From positions 155,898-219,897 of the forward strand of contig NZ_CP007203.1 in the NCBI RefSeq assembly GCF_000340565.2: a stretch of 64,000 bases of DNA, given 5' to 3'. Origin of the DNA: Nodularia spumigena CCY9414. GTDB taxonomy: Bacteria > Cyanobacteriota > Cyanobacteriia > Cyanobacteriales > Nostocaceae. Each line of letters opens with the position of its first letter. The stretch's first letter is position 1. The position numbers were made by a program, and so were the translations under genes. Below, in pieces: positions 9,079 to 18,311 of the stretch. Under the pieces are notes generated by a model. The model was not told where the DNA came from, ran no database searches, and was given only the letters and a program-made list of their open reading frames with translations.

Positions 9079-10151
9079 GTCAGTTCAATTTGACAATCAT
9101 CACCAATCAAAAACCGTAAGGCTTTAGGACGACGAGGAGCAACAGTCAATTGTGCGCGTTGTCCAATCACACTATCAATTATACGCTGATTAATTCCCAC
9201 AATTTTCGCACCTTCTAAAACTACGCTGTGTTCTAAATCGGTATCAATAAGCTTTGTATGATTCGCAATGCTAGTGTAAGGACCAATGAAGCAGTTTTCT
9301 AAATAACAATCATTGCCAATCACAACTGGACCGCGAATTGTGCAATTGATAATTTGAGAATTCGTACCAATTTGGACGCGCCCAATAATTTGACTATTGG
9401 CATCAACTTCGCCTAAATTGGATGTTTGTAAATAAGTATCAAGAATCAAACGGTTAGCTTCTAGTAAATCATCTTTTTTACCCGTGTCTAGCCACCAACC
9501 ATCCAGTTTACAAGCTACAACTTGTTTTTTTTGGTTGATTAAACATTGAATCGCATCGGTAATTTCTAACTCGCCTCTTTTTGAGGGTTGGATACGAGAA
9601 ATGGCATCATGGATAATCGGGGAAAAGAAATAAACCCCTACCAAGGCTAAATTTGATGGGGGAACTTTGGGTTTTTCAATTAATTCTAATACTCGCCCTG
9701 TTTCGTCTACTTTAGCTACACCAAAGGCGCTAGGATTAACAACTTCACGCAAGAGAATTAACGCTTCTGGTTGTTGTTGGATAAATTCTTGAAGAAAGTA
9801 ACTTAAGTCACCTTGCTGAATCAGGTTATCACCCAAATACATGATAAAGGGTGAGTCTGCTAAAAAAGGACGCGCAACTGAAACTGCATGAGCTAAACCG
9901 GCTGGCTGGTCTTGTACAATATAGGTGATGTTAGCCCCAAAAAGTTTGCCATCTCCGGTTTTATTTTGGACTTCTGGTCCGGTTTCTGGGCTAATAATAA
10001 TCCCAATATCGGTAATACCCGCAGCAACCATCTCTTCAATCCCGTACCACAAAATTGGTTTATTGGCAACTGGGACGAGTTGTTTTGCGCCTGTATAAGT
10101 GAGTGGGCGTAGACGTGTACCTTTACCACCAGAGAGAATCAGTGCTTTCAT
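9075..10151 (-). CDS. rfbA: Glucose-1-phosphate thymidylyltransferase, long form
   Basis: 358 aa nucleotidyltransferase of the RmlA-long type, making dTDP-glucose from glucose-1-phosphate and dTTP. The nucleotide site LSGGKGTRLRPLT starts at residue 6, and EKPKVPPSNLALVGVYFF forms the sugar-binding part. Residues beyond about 240 contain hexapeptide-repeat-like motifs (IIGRVQIG, CTIRGPVVIG), as expected for the long form. It is flanked by rfbD (2 bp gap) and a coupled GT2 gene. It is the entry enzyme of dTDP-rhamnose synthesis. Confidence 0.93.
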   Translation of the reverse strand: MKALILSGGKGTRLRPLTYTGAKQLVPVANKPILWYGIEEMVAAGITDIGIIISPETGPEVQNKTGDGKLFGANITYIVQDQPAGLAHAVSVARPFLADSPFIMYLGDNLIQQGDLSYFLQEFIQQQPEALILLREVVNPSAFGVAKVDETGRVLELIEKPKVPPSNLALVGVYFFSPIIHDAISRIQPSKRGELEITDAIQCLINQKKQVVACKLDGWWLDTGKKDDLLEANRLILDTYLQTSNLGEVDANSQIIGRVQIGTNSQIINCTIRGPVVIGNDCYLENCFIGPYTSIANHTKLIDTDLEHSVVLEGAKIVGINQRIIDSVIGQRAQLTVAPRRPKALRFLIGDDCQIELT

Positions 10152-10153
10152 AA

Positions 10154-11038
10154 TTATGATTTGGAGAACCAGTCTTTGAGCATTAGCCTAAGTCTTTGTC
10201 GCCAATGGGGGGGATATGTTCCTAGAAGCTGTGATATTTTCCCACAAGCTAGGACGGGATAGGCTGGACGACGGGCTAAGGTGGGATATTCGGCGGTGGT
10301 GATGGGGATAACTTGGGGTGGTGTGAGGGGAAAACCCAGGTGTTGGGCTTCTGCAAAAATCGCCACAGCAAAGTCGTACCAGCTAATTACGCCACTATTG
10401 GTATAGTGGTAAGTTCCAGCTATTTCTGGTGTTAATTGGGGTATAATGTGGGCGATCGCATCAGCAATATCTTGCGCCCATGTGGGACTACCAATTTGAT
10501 CTGTAACTACACCAATTTCTGAGCGTTCTTTACCCAGTCGCAGCATGGTTTTGACAAAGTTACCTTTACCAAATGTGCCGTAAACCCAAGCTGTGCGAAG
10601 AATAATATGATGGGGATGAGTTTGCTCAATTGCTATTTCTCCGGCTCGTTTGGTTTGTCCGTAAACGCCTAAAGGGTTGGTTCTATCAGTTTCTTGATAT
10701 GGGCGAGTTTGCTGTCCATCAAATACGTAATCTGTGGAAAAGTGAATTAAGAAACAACCGAGTTTTTGGCTTTCTTCGGCGATAATTTGGGGGGCTTTCG
10801 CATTGATGGCGGTAGCTAGTTCGGGTTCTGTTTCGGCTTTGTCTACAGCAGTGTAAGCGGCGGCGTTAATGATGATTTGTGGTTGGATTTCTCTGATGAT
10901 TTGACGCAGGTTATCGGGTTGAGTCAGGTCAATTTTAGGGCGCGCCAGTGGGATTATTTTGTGTTTGGGTGAAAGGATTTTTTCGAGTTCTTGACCTACT
11001 TGACCGTTGCTACCCAGTAGTAAAATTGATTCATTCAT
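10154..11038 (-). CDS. rfbD: dTDP-4-dehydrorhamnose reductase
   Basis: 294 aa extended short-chain dehydrogenase that performs the last step of dTDP-L-rhamnose synthesis. It shows the cofactor loop LLGSNGQVGQEL, AAYTAVDKAE, the STDYVFDG stretch and the catalytic YGQTK. It overlaps rfbC by 8 bp upstream and lies 2 bp from rfbA downstream, so the three rfb genes form one coupled unit in the order C-D-A. Confidence 0.95.
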   Translation of the reverse strand: MNESILLLGSNGQVGQELEKILSPKHKIIPLARPKIDLTQPDNLRQIIREIQPQIIINAAAYTAVDKAETEPELATAINAKAPQIIAEESQKLGCFLIHFSTDYVFDGQQTRPYQETDRTNPLGVYGQTKRAGEIAIEQTHPHHIILRTAWVYGTFGKGNFVKTMLRLGKERSEIGVVTDQIGSPTWAQDIADAIAHIIPQLTPEIAGTYHYTNSGVISWYDFAVAIFAEAQHLGFPLTPPQVIPITTAEYPTLARRPAYPVLACGKISQLLGTYPPHWRQRLRLMLKDWFSKS

Positions 11039-11576
11039 ATACTTCGGCAGTTTTAAATGGTTGACCTTTGTTATCTTTATCTGATAAGATTGGTGGTTGT
11101 TTGATAGGCCAATTTATCGCTAAATCTGGATCATTCCAGAGAATGGTGCGATCGCCTTGAGCCGCATAGTAATCTGTCGTTTTGTAAGTAACTTCAGCAA
11201 CTTCTGACAGCACTAGAAAACCGTGAGCAAAGCCTGGTGGTATCCACAATTGGCGTTTATTCTCAGCGCTGAGTTCATAACCTACCCATTGTCCAAAGGT
11301 GGGGGAACTTTTTCTAATATCTACAGCTACATCAAAGATTTTACCAACCACAGCCCGAACGAGTTTACCTTGGGGTTGGATAATTTGATAGTGTAGTCCC
11401 CGGAGGACGTTTTGCTGGGAAGCTGAGTGGTTATCTTGGACAAAGTTGACGGTGATACCTAGTTTATCTGTGAATTTTTGCTGATTGTAGGATTCCAAGA
11501 AAAAGCCGCGAGAGTCGGTGAATACTTGCGGTTCGATGAGGTAAACTTCAGAGATTTCAGTGGGTATAAGTTTCAC
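11031..11576 (-). CDS. rfbC: dTDP-4-dehydrorhamnose 3,5-epimerase
   Basis: 181 aa cupin-fold epimerase. It shows the family N-terminus IPTEISEVYLIEP, RGFFLESYN, the catalytic histidine in VLRGLHYQ and WIPPGFAHGF. The GTG at 11574-11576 (VKLIPTEI) is preferred because homologues begin at this point. An upstream ATG at 11667-11669 would add 31 residues with no family counterpart, although a ribosome binding site for the GTG is not obvious. It overlaps rfbD by 8 bp. Confidence 0.92.
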   Translation of the reverse strand: MKLIPTEISEVYLIEPQVFTDSRGFFLESYNQQKFTDKLGITVNFVQDNHSASQQNVLRGLHYQIIQPQGKLVRAVVGKIFDVAVDIRKSSPTFGQWVGYELSAENKRQLWIPPGFAHGFLVLSEVAEVTYKTTDYYAAQGDRTILWNDPDLAINWPIKQPPILSDKDNKGQPFKTAEVYE

Positions 11577-11675
11577 GGGTATTGATTTTACTGCTATCAG
11601 CAAGAATAATTTAGCACGGATTATTTCTCCACCTGTGAGCTTCAGCAAAGCGGCTGAAATACTTAACATTTGTAG

Positions 11676-12593
11676 TTACCAAGTTTTACCCAGTCTGCCA
11701 AAAAAACCTTCAATAGTCCCAGTAATACAAGCCCAAGCTTTTAACAAAGTCAAGTCTGGTTCATAATAAAATATATGCCTTAAATGGTTTCTGACAACAT
11801 TTAATCTACAGATGATAGATTTGGACAACATCAACTTTGTTGATAAACGAGTTTCCAGAAAAGTATGATTTCTACAACTGTAATAGTAGCGAAGTGGTGA
11901 GCAAGTGTAAGTAAAAACTTCTGTTTTTGTCTTTGGTGATTTAACTTGGCGATATGTGCCTAAATGATGCTTAAGAATAGCATCTTTGATCACGACTATT
12001 TTATATCCCTGGCTTTTAAAATTCATACAGTACAGGTAATCTACAGCATCTAGAAATAAATCTTCTCTTGGTAATTCAACACTTCTGGCTGCATCTATAG
12101 AAATTAAACTCCCAGATGTAATCACAGCATCACATTCATAGTAATCTGTAAGAGTTTGTAATTCTGAAGGTAAATCAAATTTGTATCCGCTAAATATTAA
12201 CCCGTGAATGTTGCTCTGAGATTGTACATCTATTGCTAGAGGCGCAACTATTCCAATCGGAAATTCATTAGTTGACAATGATTGATATTTTAATAAGAGC
12301 TTTTCTAGCAAATCTTCATCTGGTTCACTATCTTGATCAAAAGCCCAAAGGAAATTAGCGTCTTTTTCTTTAGCCCAAATAACTGCTTGCTTCAAGCCTC
12401 CAGCAACTCCTATATTTTCCGGACAATGTTTAACTAATAATCCATCTTCCGAGAATATGATTTGTTGTGGAGAATTGTCAACTACAAAAATTTCCTGTAT
12501 GGGATATGACTGATTTTTGAGTAGTTCTAAACATTTTTTTACCGCTTGTAGGTCTTTGTAAGCAGTAATATATGCTATTACTTGATAATCCAT
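11676..12593 (-). CDS. GT2-family glycosyltransferase (rhamnosyltransferase-like)
   Basis: 305 aa GT-A enzyme with AYITAYKDLQ, VVDNSP, the acidic metal site LWAFDQDSEPDEDLL and FLDAVDYLYCMN in the acceptor region, followed by a hydrophobic C-terminus. The architecture matches bacterial rhamnosyltransferases of O-antigen loci. The ATG at 12591-12593 is preferred to a TTG four codons upstream. It lies about 100 bp before rfbC and 50 bp after the methyltransferase-glycosyltransferase gene on the same strand, so it is probably part of the same transcript. Confidence 0.87.
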   Translation of the reverse strand: MDYQVIAYITAYKDLQAVKKCLELLKNQSYPIQEIFVVDNSPQQIIFSEDGLLVKHCPENIGVAGGLKQAVIWAKEKDANFLWAFDQDSEPDEDLLEKLLLKYQSLSTNEFPIGIVAPLAIDVQSQSNIHGLIFSGYKFDLPSELQTLTDYYECDAVITSGSLISIDAARSVELPREDLFLDAVDYLYCMNFKSQGYKIVVIKDAILKHHLGTYRQVKSPKTKTEVFTYTCSPLRYYYSCRNHTFLETRLSTKLMLSKSIICRLNVVRNHLRHIFYYEPDLTLLKAWACITGTIEGFFGRLGKTW

Positions 12594-12643
12594 AAATTTA
12601 AACAATAAATCTCATTTTGATGAATTTATCCCCCACTAAGAAA

Positions 12644-14659
12644 TTAAACTTTAATGCCAATATCTTTAGTTAAACCTAAAAGTTTCTTAAGTTGAAACCA
12701 CTTGTTTCTTAATTTCCAAAATTTACTGGACTTAATAGCCTCAATAGTCGCATGAGCCTTTTGTAATTCATCTGATTGAACTGCATTTAACCTCGGTCTG
12801 ATTTTTGCGTATGTTCCTGAACAAACGTCACTGCGCCAAGAACCAAATAGTCTATCTGAGTGAGTATCTAATTGAGCCAATTCTGAAAATTTATGATGAA
12901 AATATCTGGACATATTCAGTATATATCTGCCAGTAGTATTTATCATTGAAGATGGATGTAACCTATAGGAACTGAGAATTTCTGGAACTAGCTGACATGA
13001 GTATCCATTGTGAGCTAATTTCAGCCAAAGGTCATAATCTTCCCATCCAAACCAACCATATTCAATTAGTTCAGTCGAATATCCTCCTACTTTCAGCAGA
13101 ATTTCTTTATCAAACATAGCCATAGCATCTATGTATGGATCTTTTACTAAGGAACTAACATCCCACTCTTTAGAGGATACTGTATCGATATCTTGATTAG
13201 TTTCATTATCAAATCTTCTGATTTTTCCGTATGTTGCTGCACAATGAGATTGTTTAATTTCCCGATAAAGAACTGGTAAGCAGTTGGGAAATATCCAATT
13301 GTCTGCATCTAGGATGAATACATAAGGAGAACGTGCCAGTTTTAATCCTATGTTTCTCACATCAGCTAAACCTGTGTTAAAATATTTCTTGATTAAAGAA
13401 ATAGGTATGTTAGCTTCTTTTATATATTCTTCTACTATGCTGGCTGAACTATCTGTTGAACAATCATCAATTATTAATACTTCAATATTTCCTGGTAAAT
13501 CATGTAGGTTAGATTTACACACACTGTCTATACATTCACATATATATTTAGAGTAGTTATACAAAGAAATAATTACAGTTATACAAGGATTTTTACTGGA
13601 TTCATAGGCAGCATTAGACATTGTTTGCCAGGGATTATTGCCCATTCTCTCACAGATGGTTGCACTTTCTAGCCGAGAAATAACTAATAATCTTTTTTCG
13701 TCAATTTCACTGATTGATTCATCTGGTAATTGTTGTATTTCCACTGATGTATTTTGGTTTATTAGTTCCATAACCGCTTCTTTTGTTGTGTTATTTTCGA
13801 CGGGTTCAATCATTTTAATTTTACTTGGTTTACTGGCTTGAAGTTCAAAGCCAGCACTAAATTTTTCTTGGCTAGATTGAGGTAATCTTAATAAGGAATC
13901 CCATAGTAAACCATCTCGTTTATCAGGATCAGCCCAAATTTCGCTCCAATCTTGAAGGGTGGTTTTTGATAAGTCTGTACCGATGCTAGAATGATAATTT
14001 TGATTTAATGAGTGGATTAATTCAGAGGATAACCACCCTAATGTCAAAGCAGGATTGAAGTTTTCTGAAACATGGCACTTGTCTATGTTAAATTCGGAGA
14101 ACCAATTAAGTAAACCATATTTAGTTGCGTTGTAAAAATGTATAGGTTCTTCATGTAAAGGTTGTAAAAATGCTGTCTGAAGAATTAATTTTCCACCGGG
14201 TTTTAATACTCGTAAAATTTCTTTTGCTGCTAAATTTGGATTATATAAATGTTCAAATACATTCAAGCAAACTACGGCATCAAAAATTTCATCCTGAAAG
14301 GGAAGTTGATGTGCGTCACCCACAACAGTTGTATTTTTCCATATGGAATACTCTATTTCTATACATTTAGGTATTGGTGATTTTGTTGCACCTGCGCCTA
14401 TATTCAAGCTATAACCATCTAACTTTTCTAGCCAGTTAAGGATTTCAATCGGCAATTGATTACTAATATGGTCTACTGGCATTAGTTTAACAGTATTTGG
14501 ATGTTCTAAAAAAATTGGAACTTTATTCAGTATTGGGTATTGTGCTGAACAATTTGTACACTCCAAATAGTCTGTTTTAATTCTTAAGTGATAGTGGTGG
14601 CATTTGGGGCATTTTAATAAGCTAAGTATATATTGTAGGTTATTTTGGTTAAATAGCAT
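12644..14659 (-). CDS. Bifunctional SAM methyltransferase / GT2 glycosyltransferase
   Basis: 671 aa fusion. Residues about 10-50 form a Trm112-like zinc ribbon (CPKCHHYHL then CTNC). Residues about 85-200 form a class I methyltransferase (YSLNIGAGAT, CLNVFEHLYNP, VLKPGGKLIL). After a linker, residues about 355-600 form a GT-A domain with CITVIISLYNYSKYI, LIIDDCSTDSS and the metal site FILDADNW. The C-terminal tail SSKFWKLRNKWFQLKKLLG is shared with the neighbouring methyltransferase. It probably adds a sugar and a methyl group to the glycan made here; the coupling of the two reactions is inferred. Confidence 0.87.
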   Translation of the reverse strand: MLFNQNNLQYILSLLKCPKCHHYHLRIKTDYLECTNCSAQYPILNKVPIFLEHPNTVKLMPVDHISNQLPIEILNWLEKLDGYSLNIGAGATKSPIPKCIEIEYSIWKNTTVVGDAHQLPFQDEIFDAVVCLNVFEHLYNPNLAAKEILRVLKPGGKLILQTAFLQPLHEEPIHFYNATKYGLLNWFSEFNIDKCHVSENFNPALTLGWLSSELIHSLNQNYHSSIGTDLSKTTLQDWSEIWADPDKRDGLLWDSLLRLPQSSQEKFSAGFELQASKPSKIKMIEPVENNTTKEAVMELINQNTSVEIQQLPDESISEIDEKRLLVISRLESATICERMGNNPWQTMSNAAYESSKNPCITVIISLYNYSKYICECIDSVCKSNLHDLPGNIEVLIIDDCSTDSSASIVEEYIKEANIPISLIKKYFNTGLADVRNIGLKLARSPYVFILDADNWIFPNCLPVLYREIKQSHCAATYGKIRRFDNETNQDIDTVSSKEWDVSSLVKDPYIDAMAMFDKEILLKVGGYSTELIEYGWFGWEDYDLWLKLAHNGYSCQLVPEILSSYRLHPSSMINTTGRYILNMSRYFHHKFSELAQLDTHSDRLFGSWRSDVCSGTYAKIRPRLNAVQSDELQKAHATIEAIKSSKFWKLRNKWFQLKKLLGLTKDIGIKV

Positions 14660-14750
14660 ATTTTAAATCCTCTATATTGATAAGTAGTGGAATGATTGAA
14701 TGCCATTTTTAAATCATGTCTATTTTATAGATAATATCATTTCTGCATGA

Positions 14751-15815
14751 TTAACTCCCACCTATAATTTTTTTTAATTTGAACCAAATTTGTCTAATTT
14801 CCCAAAATTTGCTACTTTCCATTGCTGTGATTATGTGCTGCGATCGCTCTAATTCTGTCTGAGTATTTTGGAGTTGCAATTTCAATGTTTCTACTTCTTC
14901 TACAGACGGTTGTAAACCAACTTCTATTTCTGCTGGTATATGTGGCGATCGCCTGCGAATTTCCTCTAATTCCGCCTGTGTTTCTTGTAATTGACATTGC
15001 GATCGCTCTAGTTCCGCCTGAGTTTGTTGTAGTTGCGATTGTATGAAATCACGTTCCACTAAAACCTTGTGATATCTGGTATTCAGTAAACTATGCTCAC
15101 CCTCTTGAGATAAAGGAAATGCTCTGACTATAAATTGGAGAGTATCAATATCTTGATCTTGTTGGAGATATTGAATAACATCTTTGCTAAAGTGATTTTC
15201 ATTAAGTTTTGGGACTAAATCAGAATCAGAAAATAATGGTAATTTTGTCCGCTCTAACTCATCAATTAAATATCCAGATTTTTGCAACAATTCTTCAGTT
15301 GTTTCACGAGTAAAAAACCGCAAATGTGTATCATCTAAGATTCCTAACTTCCTATACTCAAATTTGCCTTCAAGTAATGCTAAACGAATTGCTCCGTGAG
15401 CGATATTAGGAATAGACGCTACTACAAAGCCATGCTCTTTTAAAATACTTTTTGTTTCTTCTAAAACTTTCCACGGGTTGCGGAGATGTTCCAGAATATC
15501 GCCAAATATCGCCACATCAAACTTCTGATTAGCTAAAATTTCTGTAATAGATACAAAATCTAGATCGGCTACTATGACATTTTGACAGTATTTTTCAGCT
15601 ACTTTTGCTGCATCTGGATTGATTTCAATTCCTGTGACTATACAATCTTTTTGTTGAAGTAAATTTGCGAAGTAACCTGTTGCACAACCAAAGTCAACTA
15701 CTGTTTTATCTGAGCCAATAAAGTCCAACATTTTTTTGAGACTACTATTCTCATCCAGAACTTCTTCTGTCAGCCCTTCAGGGGATGGATAATCTTTTGA
15801 CCAATTTTTATGCAT
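14751..15815 (-). CDS. SAM-dependent methyltransferase with C-terminal coiled coil
   Basis: 354 aa. Residues about 50-160 are a class I methyltransferase core (TVVDFGCATGYFANLL, IFGDILEHLRNP, HGFVVASIPN). From about residue 250 the protein turns into Gln/Glu/Leu-rich heptads (QLQQTQAELERSQCQLQETQ), predicted coiled coil. It ends with SSKFWEIRQIWFKLKKIIG, like the tail of the 671 aa protein. It resembles chain-terminating methyltransferases of ABC-exported O-antigens, in which a coiled coil measures or signals chain length; that role is inferred. It directly follows wzt (14 bp). Confidence 0.85.
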   Translation of the reverse strand: MHKNWSKDYPSPEGLTEEVLDENSSLKKMLDFIGSDKTVVDFGCATGYFANLLQQKDCIVTGIEINPDAAKVAEKYCQNVIVADLDFVSITEILANQKFDVAIFGDILEHLRNPWKVLEETKSILKEHGFVVASIPNIAHGAIRLALLEGKFEYRKLGILDDTHLRFFTRETTEELLQKSGYLIDELERTKLPLFSDSDLVPKLNENHFSKDVIQYLQQDQDIDTLQFIVRAFPLSQEGEHSLLNTRYHKVLVERDFIQSQLQQTQAELERSQCQLQETQAELEEIRRRSPHIPAEIEVGLQPSVEEVETLKLQLQNTQTELERSQHIITAMESSKFWEIRQIWFKLKKIIGGS

Positions 15816-15829
15816 AATTTTGAGATAAT

Positions 15830-17245
15830 TTAATTTGGTATAGCTATTATTGGCAACAGATTTCTTTTAAGTTCAACAATCATTGGTTGATCAATTAAAG
15901 CATGAATACGCTTTCCTGACTCTGGAGGTAAAACTTGAAAAACTATTGCATTATCAATCCAATCAAAAGTCACGGCTTCATAGTTTTCTGAGCCAGCGAC
16001 CGTTAGACTATAAGAGTTTGATCTTAAAGGTAATTTGAATTTAAATCTAATTTCTAATTCTTCTTGAGTTTCTAAGTTATCAATTTTGATATTTTCTTCA
16101 AATGTATTACTTCCGATCAATTCATTGCCGTTTTTGTCGCATACGAAAAATCCAATAATACAACTCTTAATAGCGACATAAGCTTTTACTTGAATCAATA
16201 AAGTCACTTCTTCATTAAATTCAAAGATTGGGCTTTCTCCAGCGTCTTCTCCTAACTGGTTCAACAATCTGATTTTTTGAATGCGAGCTTTACCACTTCC
16301 CCTGCGTTTGAGTTTTCCCGAAGATTCCTTAGCTGATAGGATGTCAACATCTAGTGATTCTGATGATTGATTGTTAACAACATTAATTTCATCTGTTGGC
16401 TGTTGACATTGATGATCCAACTCTTTCGGCGATAAATTCAATTCTAAATCAGTCACAAGTTTTAAATATTCAATTATGACTGCATTGGGTAAACCTGAAG
16501 TGTGTATTTGCCCATCATGAATCATAATTGCGGAATTACACAAATTTTTGATGGCTCCGGAATCGTGAGAAACAAATAAAGTTGTTACGCCAGAATCCAT
16601 TAAATCTCGCATCCGCCGCATACATCGATGTTGAAATACAACATCACCTACAGCTAGTGCTTCATCAACAATGAGAATTTCTGGATTCACGTTCACCGCT
16701 ACAGCAAAAGCTAAACGAACAAACATCCCACTTGAGTATGTTTTAACAGGTTGCTCGATAAAGTCGCCGATATCTGCAAATCTGGCAATTTCATCAAACT
16801 TGTCTTCAATTTCTCTTTTAGTTAACCCCAATAAACGACCATTAAAAAATACATTTTGTCGTCCGGTAAACTCTGGGTTAAAACCACTTCCTAGTTCTAA
16901 TAAAGCAGAAACTCTACCCTTTACCTGTGCTTCTCCAGTTGTTGGGGTTAAGGTTCCTGCGATAATTTGCAATAGTGTACTTTTACCAGAACCATTGCGC
17001 CCAATAATTCCTACTGTTTGTCCTTTAGGAATTTCTAAATTAATATTTTTCAGCGCCCAAAATTGTTCAGAGATACTTTTACCAGGTAATAAAATCTCTT
17101 TTAAGCGATCTACAGGATGAGCATATCGCACAAAGCACTTCGATACAGTTTTGAGAGAAATTGCAATTTCTTCTCCCATGTTTTTAATATCACTCCTCGC
17201 ACTTTTCAAATAATCAGGAAAATGAAACTTCAATAACATATTCAC
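15830..17245 (-). CDS. wzt: Polysaccharide ABC transporter ATPase, Wzt type
   Basis: 471 aa. An N-terminal ABC domain (about 30-270) has GIIGRNGSGKSTLLQ, the signature YSSGM and Walker B ILIVDEALAVGD, all typical of the KpsT/TagH/Wzt branch. A C-terminal extension of about 150 residues (about 315-465) is a beta-rich Wzt C-terminal-like domain, known in O9a/O8 systems to recognise the terminally modified glycan. The GTG start overlaps the wzm stop (GTGA), so the two subunits are coupled. Confidence 0.93.
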   Translation of the reverse strand: MNMLLKFHFPDYLKSARSDIKNMGEEIAISLKTVSKCFVRYAHPVDRLKEILLPGKSISEQFWALKNINLEIPKGQTVGIIGRNGSGKSTLLQIIAGTLTPTTGEAQVKGRVSALLELGSGFNPEFTGRQNVFFNGRLLGLTKREIEDKFDEIARFADIGDFIEQPVKTYSSGMFVRLAFAVAVNVNPEILIVDEALAVGDVVFQHRCMRRMRDLMDSGVTTLFVSHDSGAIKNLCNSAIMIHDGQIHTSGLPNAVIIEYLKLVTDLELNLSPKELDHQCQQPTDEINVVNNQSSESLDVDILSAKESSGKLKRRGSGKARIQKIRLLNQLGEDAGESPIFEFNEEVTLLIQVKAYVAIKSCIIGFFVCDKNGNELIGSNTFEENIKIDNLETQEELEIRFKFKLPLRSNSYSLTVAGSENYEAVTFDWIDNAIVFQVLPPESGKRIHALIDQPMIVELKRNLLPIIAIPN

Positions 17246-18087
17246 AGTACATCCGCGAAAGCCGGACGCAAGCGTTTATAAATTGCCAACCCAAGACAAA
17301 ATATAATCAATGCGATCGCACTCGCAACTCCCCATTCTCCCCCATGCTTTACCTCTCCTACTAAAATTAAATCACGATAAACTTCTGCGATCGCCGTCAA
17401 CGGATTTAACCAAAATACCCAATTCCGCCATGCTTCGGGAATTGCTGAAGCCGGATAAATAATCGGTGTTAAATACATCCAAATATTTAAAACTACTCCC
17501 AGTGTCTGCGGAATATCCCGCAGAAAAACTGTTAATCCCGCCGCTAAGTAACCCAAACCTGCCGTTAACACTAATTGCGTTAACCAGACTAAGGGTAACA
17601 GCGCCAACGTACTATGTAAAGTATGAGTATTTACTGCTACAAAAAAAATCAACGCCATTAAACCAAAAGAACTTTCAATGAACGTTGACAAAATTGGCAC
17701 TAAGGGTAACAAAGCCAGAGGAAATACCACCTTCTTGACTAAATTTGGCTGGCTTACCACCGAACCAGCAGACTGCATTAATCCACCTGAAAAAGCAATC
17801 CAGGGAAGCAAACCTGCAAATAACCACAATCCAAAAGTGAAATTATTTTCTGGCAAATTTGTGAGAGTGAGCTTTACCCTTAAAACAATGGAAAACACAT
17901 AAGTATAAATCAGTAATTGTGAAAGCTGATTTACCAAAGGCCACAAATTTCCCAAAACAGAACCCTTATACCGCGCCTCTAAATCTCGCCGTACTAAAGT
18001 TCTCAATAAATCAAACTTAGCCCACAATTGCTGGTTTATTGGCAGTATTCGCCTCAGCTTCCCTACCTTACTTACAGCATTTTGCAT
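17242..18087 (-). CDS. wzm: Polysaccharide ABC transporter permease, Wzm type
   Basis: 281 aa ABC-2-type permease with about six hydrophobic segments. It has LLRTLVRRDLEARYKGSVLGNLWPLV near the N-terminus and IWMYLTPIIYPASAIPE towards the end, hallmarks of TagG/Wzm/KpsM proteins. With the coupled ATPase it should flip lipid-linked glycan across the inner membrane. I prefer the ATG at 18085-18087 to a TTG four codons upstream. It is the first gene of the polysaccharide operon; about 170 bp upstream is a strong hairpin that closes the preceding transcript. Confidence 0.93.
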   Translation of the reverse strand: MQNAVSKVGKLRRILPINQQLWAKFDLLRTLVRRDLEARYKGSVLGNLWPLVNQLSQLLIYTYVFSIVLRVKLTLTNLPENNFTFGLWLFAGLLPWIAFSGGLMQSAGSVVSQPNLVKKVVFPLALLPLVPILSTFIESSFGLMALIFFVAVNTHTLHSTLALLPLVWLTQLVLTAGLGYLAAGLTVFLRDIPQTLGVVLNIWMYLTPIIYPASAIPEAWRNWVFWLNPLTAIAEVYRDLILVGEVKHGGEWGVASAIALIIFCLGLAIYKRLRPAFADVL

Positions 18088-18258
18088 TATCCGTACCAAT
18101 GCCTGTTTCCTCGCTCACTACTCACACTCACACTTAATTATCATCAATTAATCGCAATATTATATGAAGATTTCTTCAATTTTTATACGTGTATAAATAA
18201 TAGCTATAACAAAGGATTGAAAGAATTAATAAACTATACACACATATACCTTTACTAC

Positions 18259-18306
18259 AAAAAATACCTTCATCCAGATGATTTTGTTTGGATGAAGGTA
18301 TTTTTT
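18259..18306. terminator. Bidirectional intrinsic terminator
   Basis: Perfect 18-bp inverted repeat AAAAAATACCTTCATCCA (18259-18276) and its complement (18289-18306) around a 12-nt loop. A-runs and T-runs at both edges give a U-tract in either direction. It lies just past the stop of the Uma2 gene at 18312 and upstream of wzm, insulating the two. Confidence 0.88.
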
Positions 18307-18311
18307 CTGAC

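Noticed and set aside
11577-11669. Longer RfbC with 31 extra N-terminal residues
   Set aside because: The epimerase family begins at the IPTEI segment; the extension is hydrophobic and unrelated.
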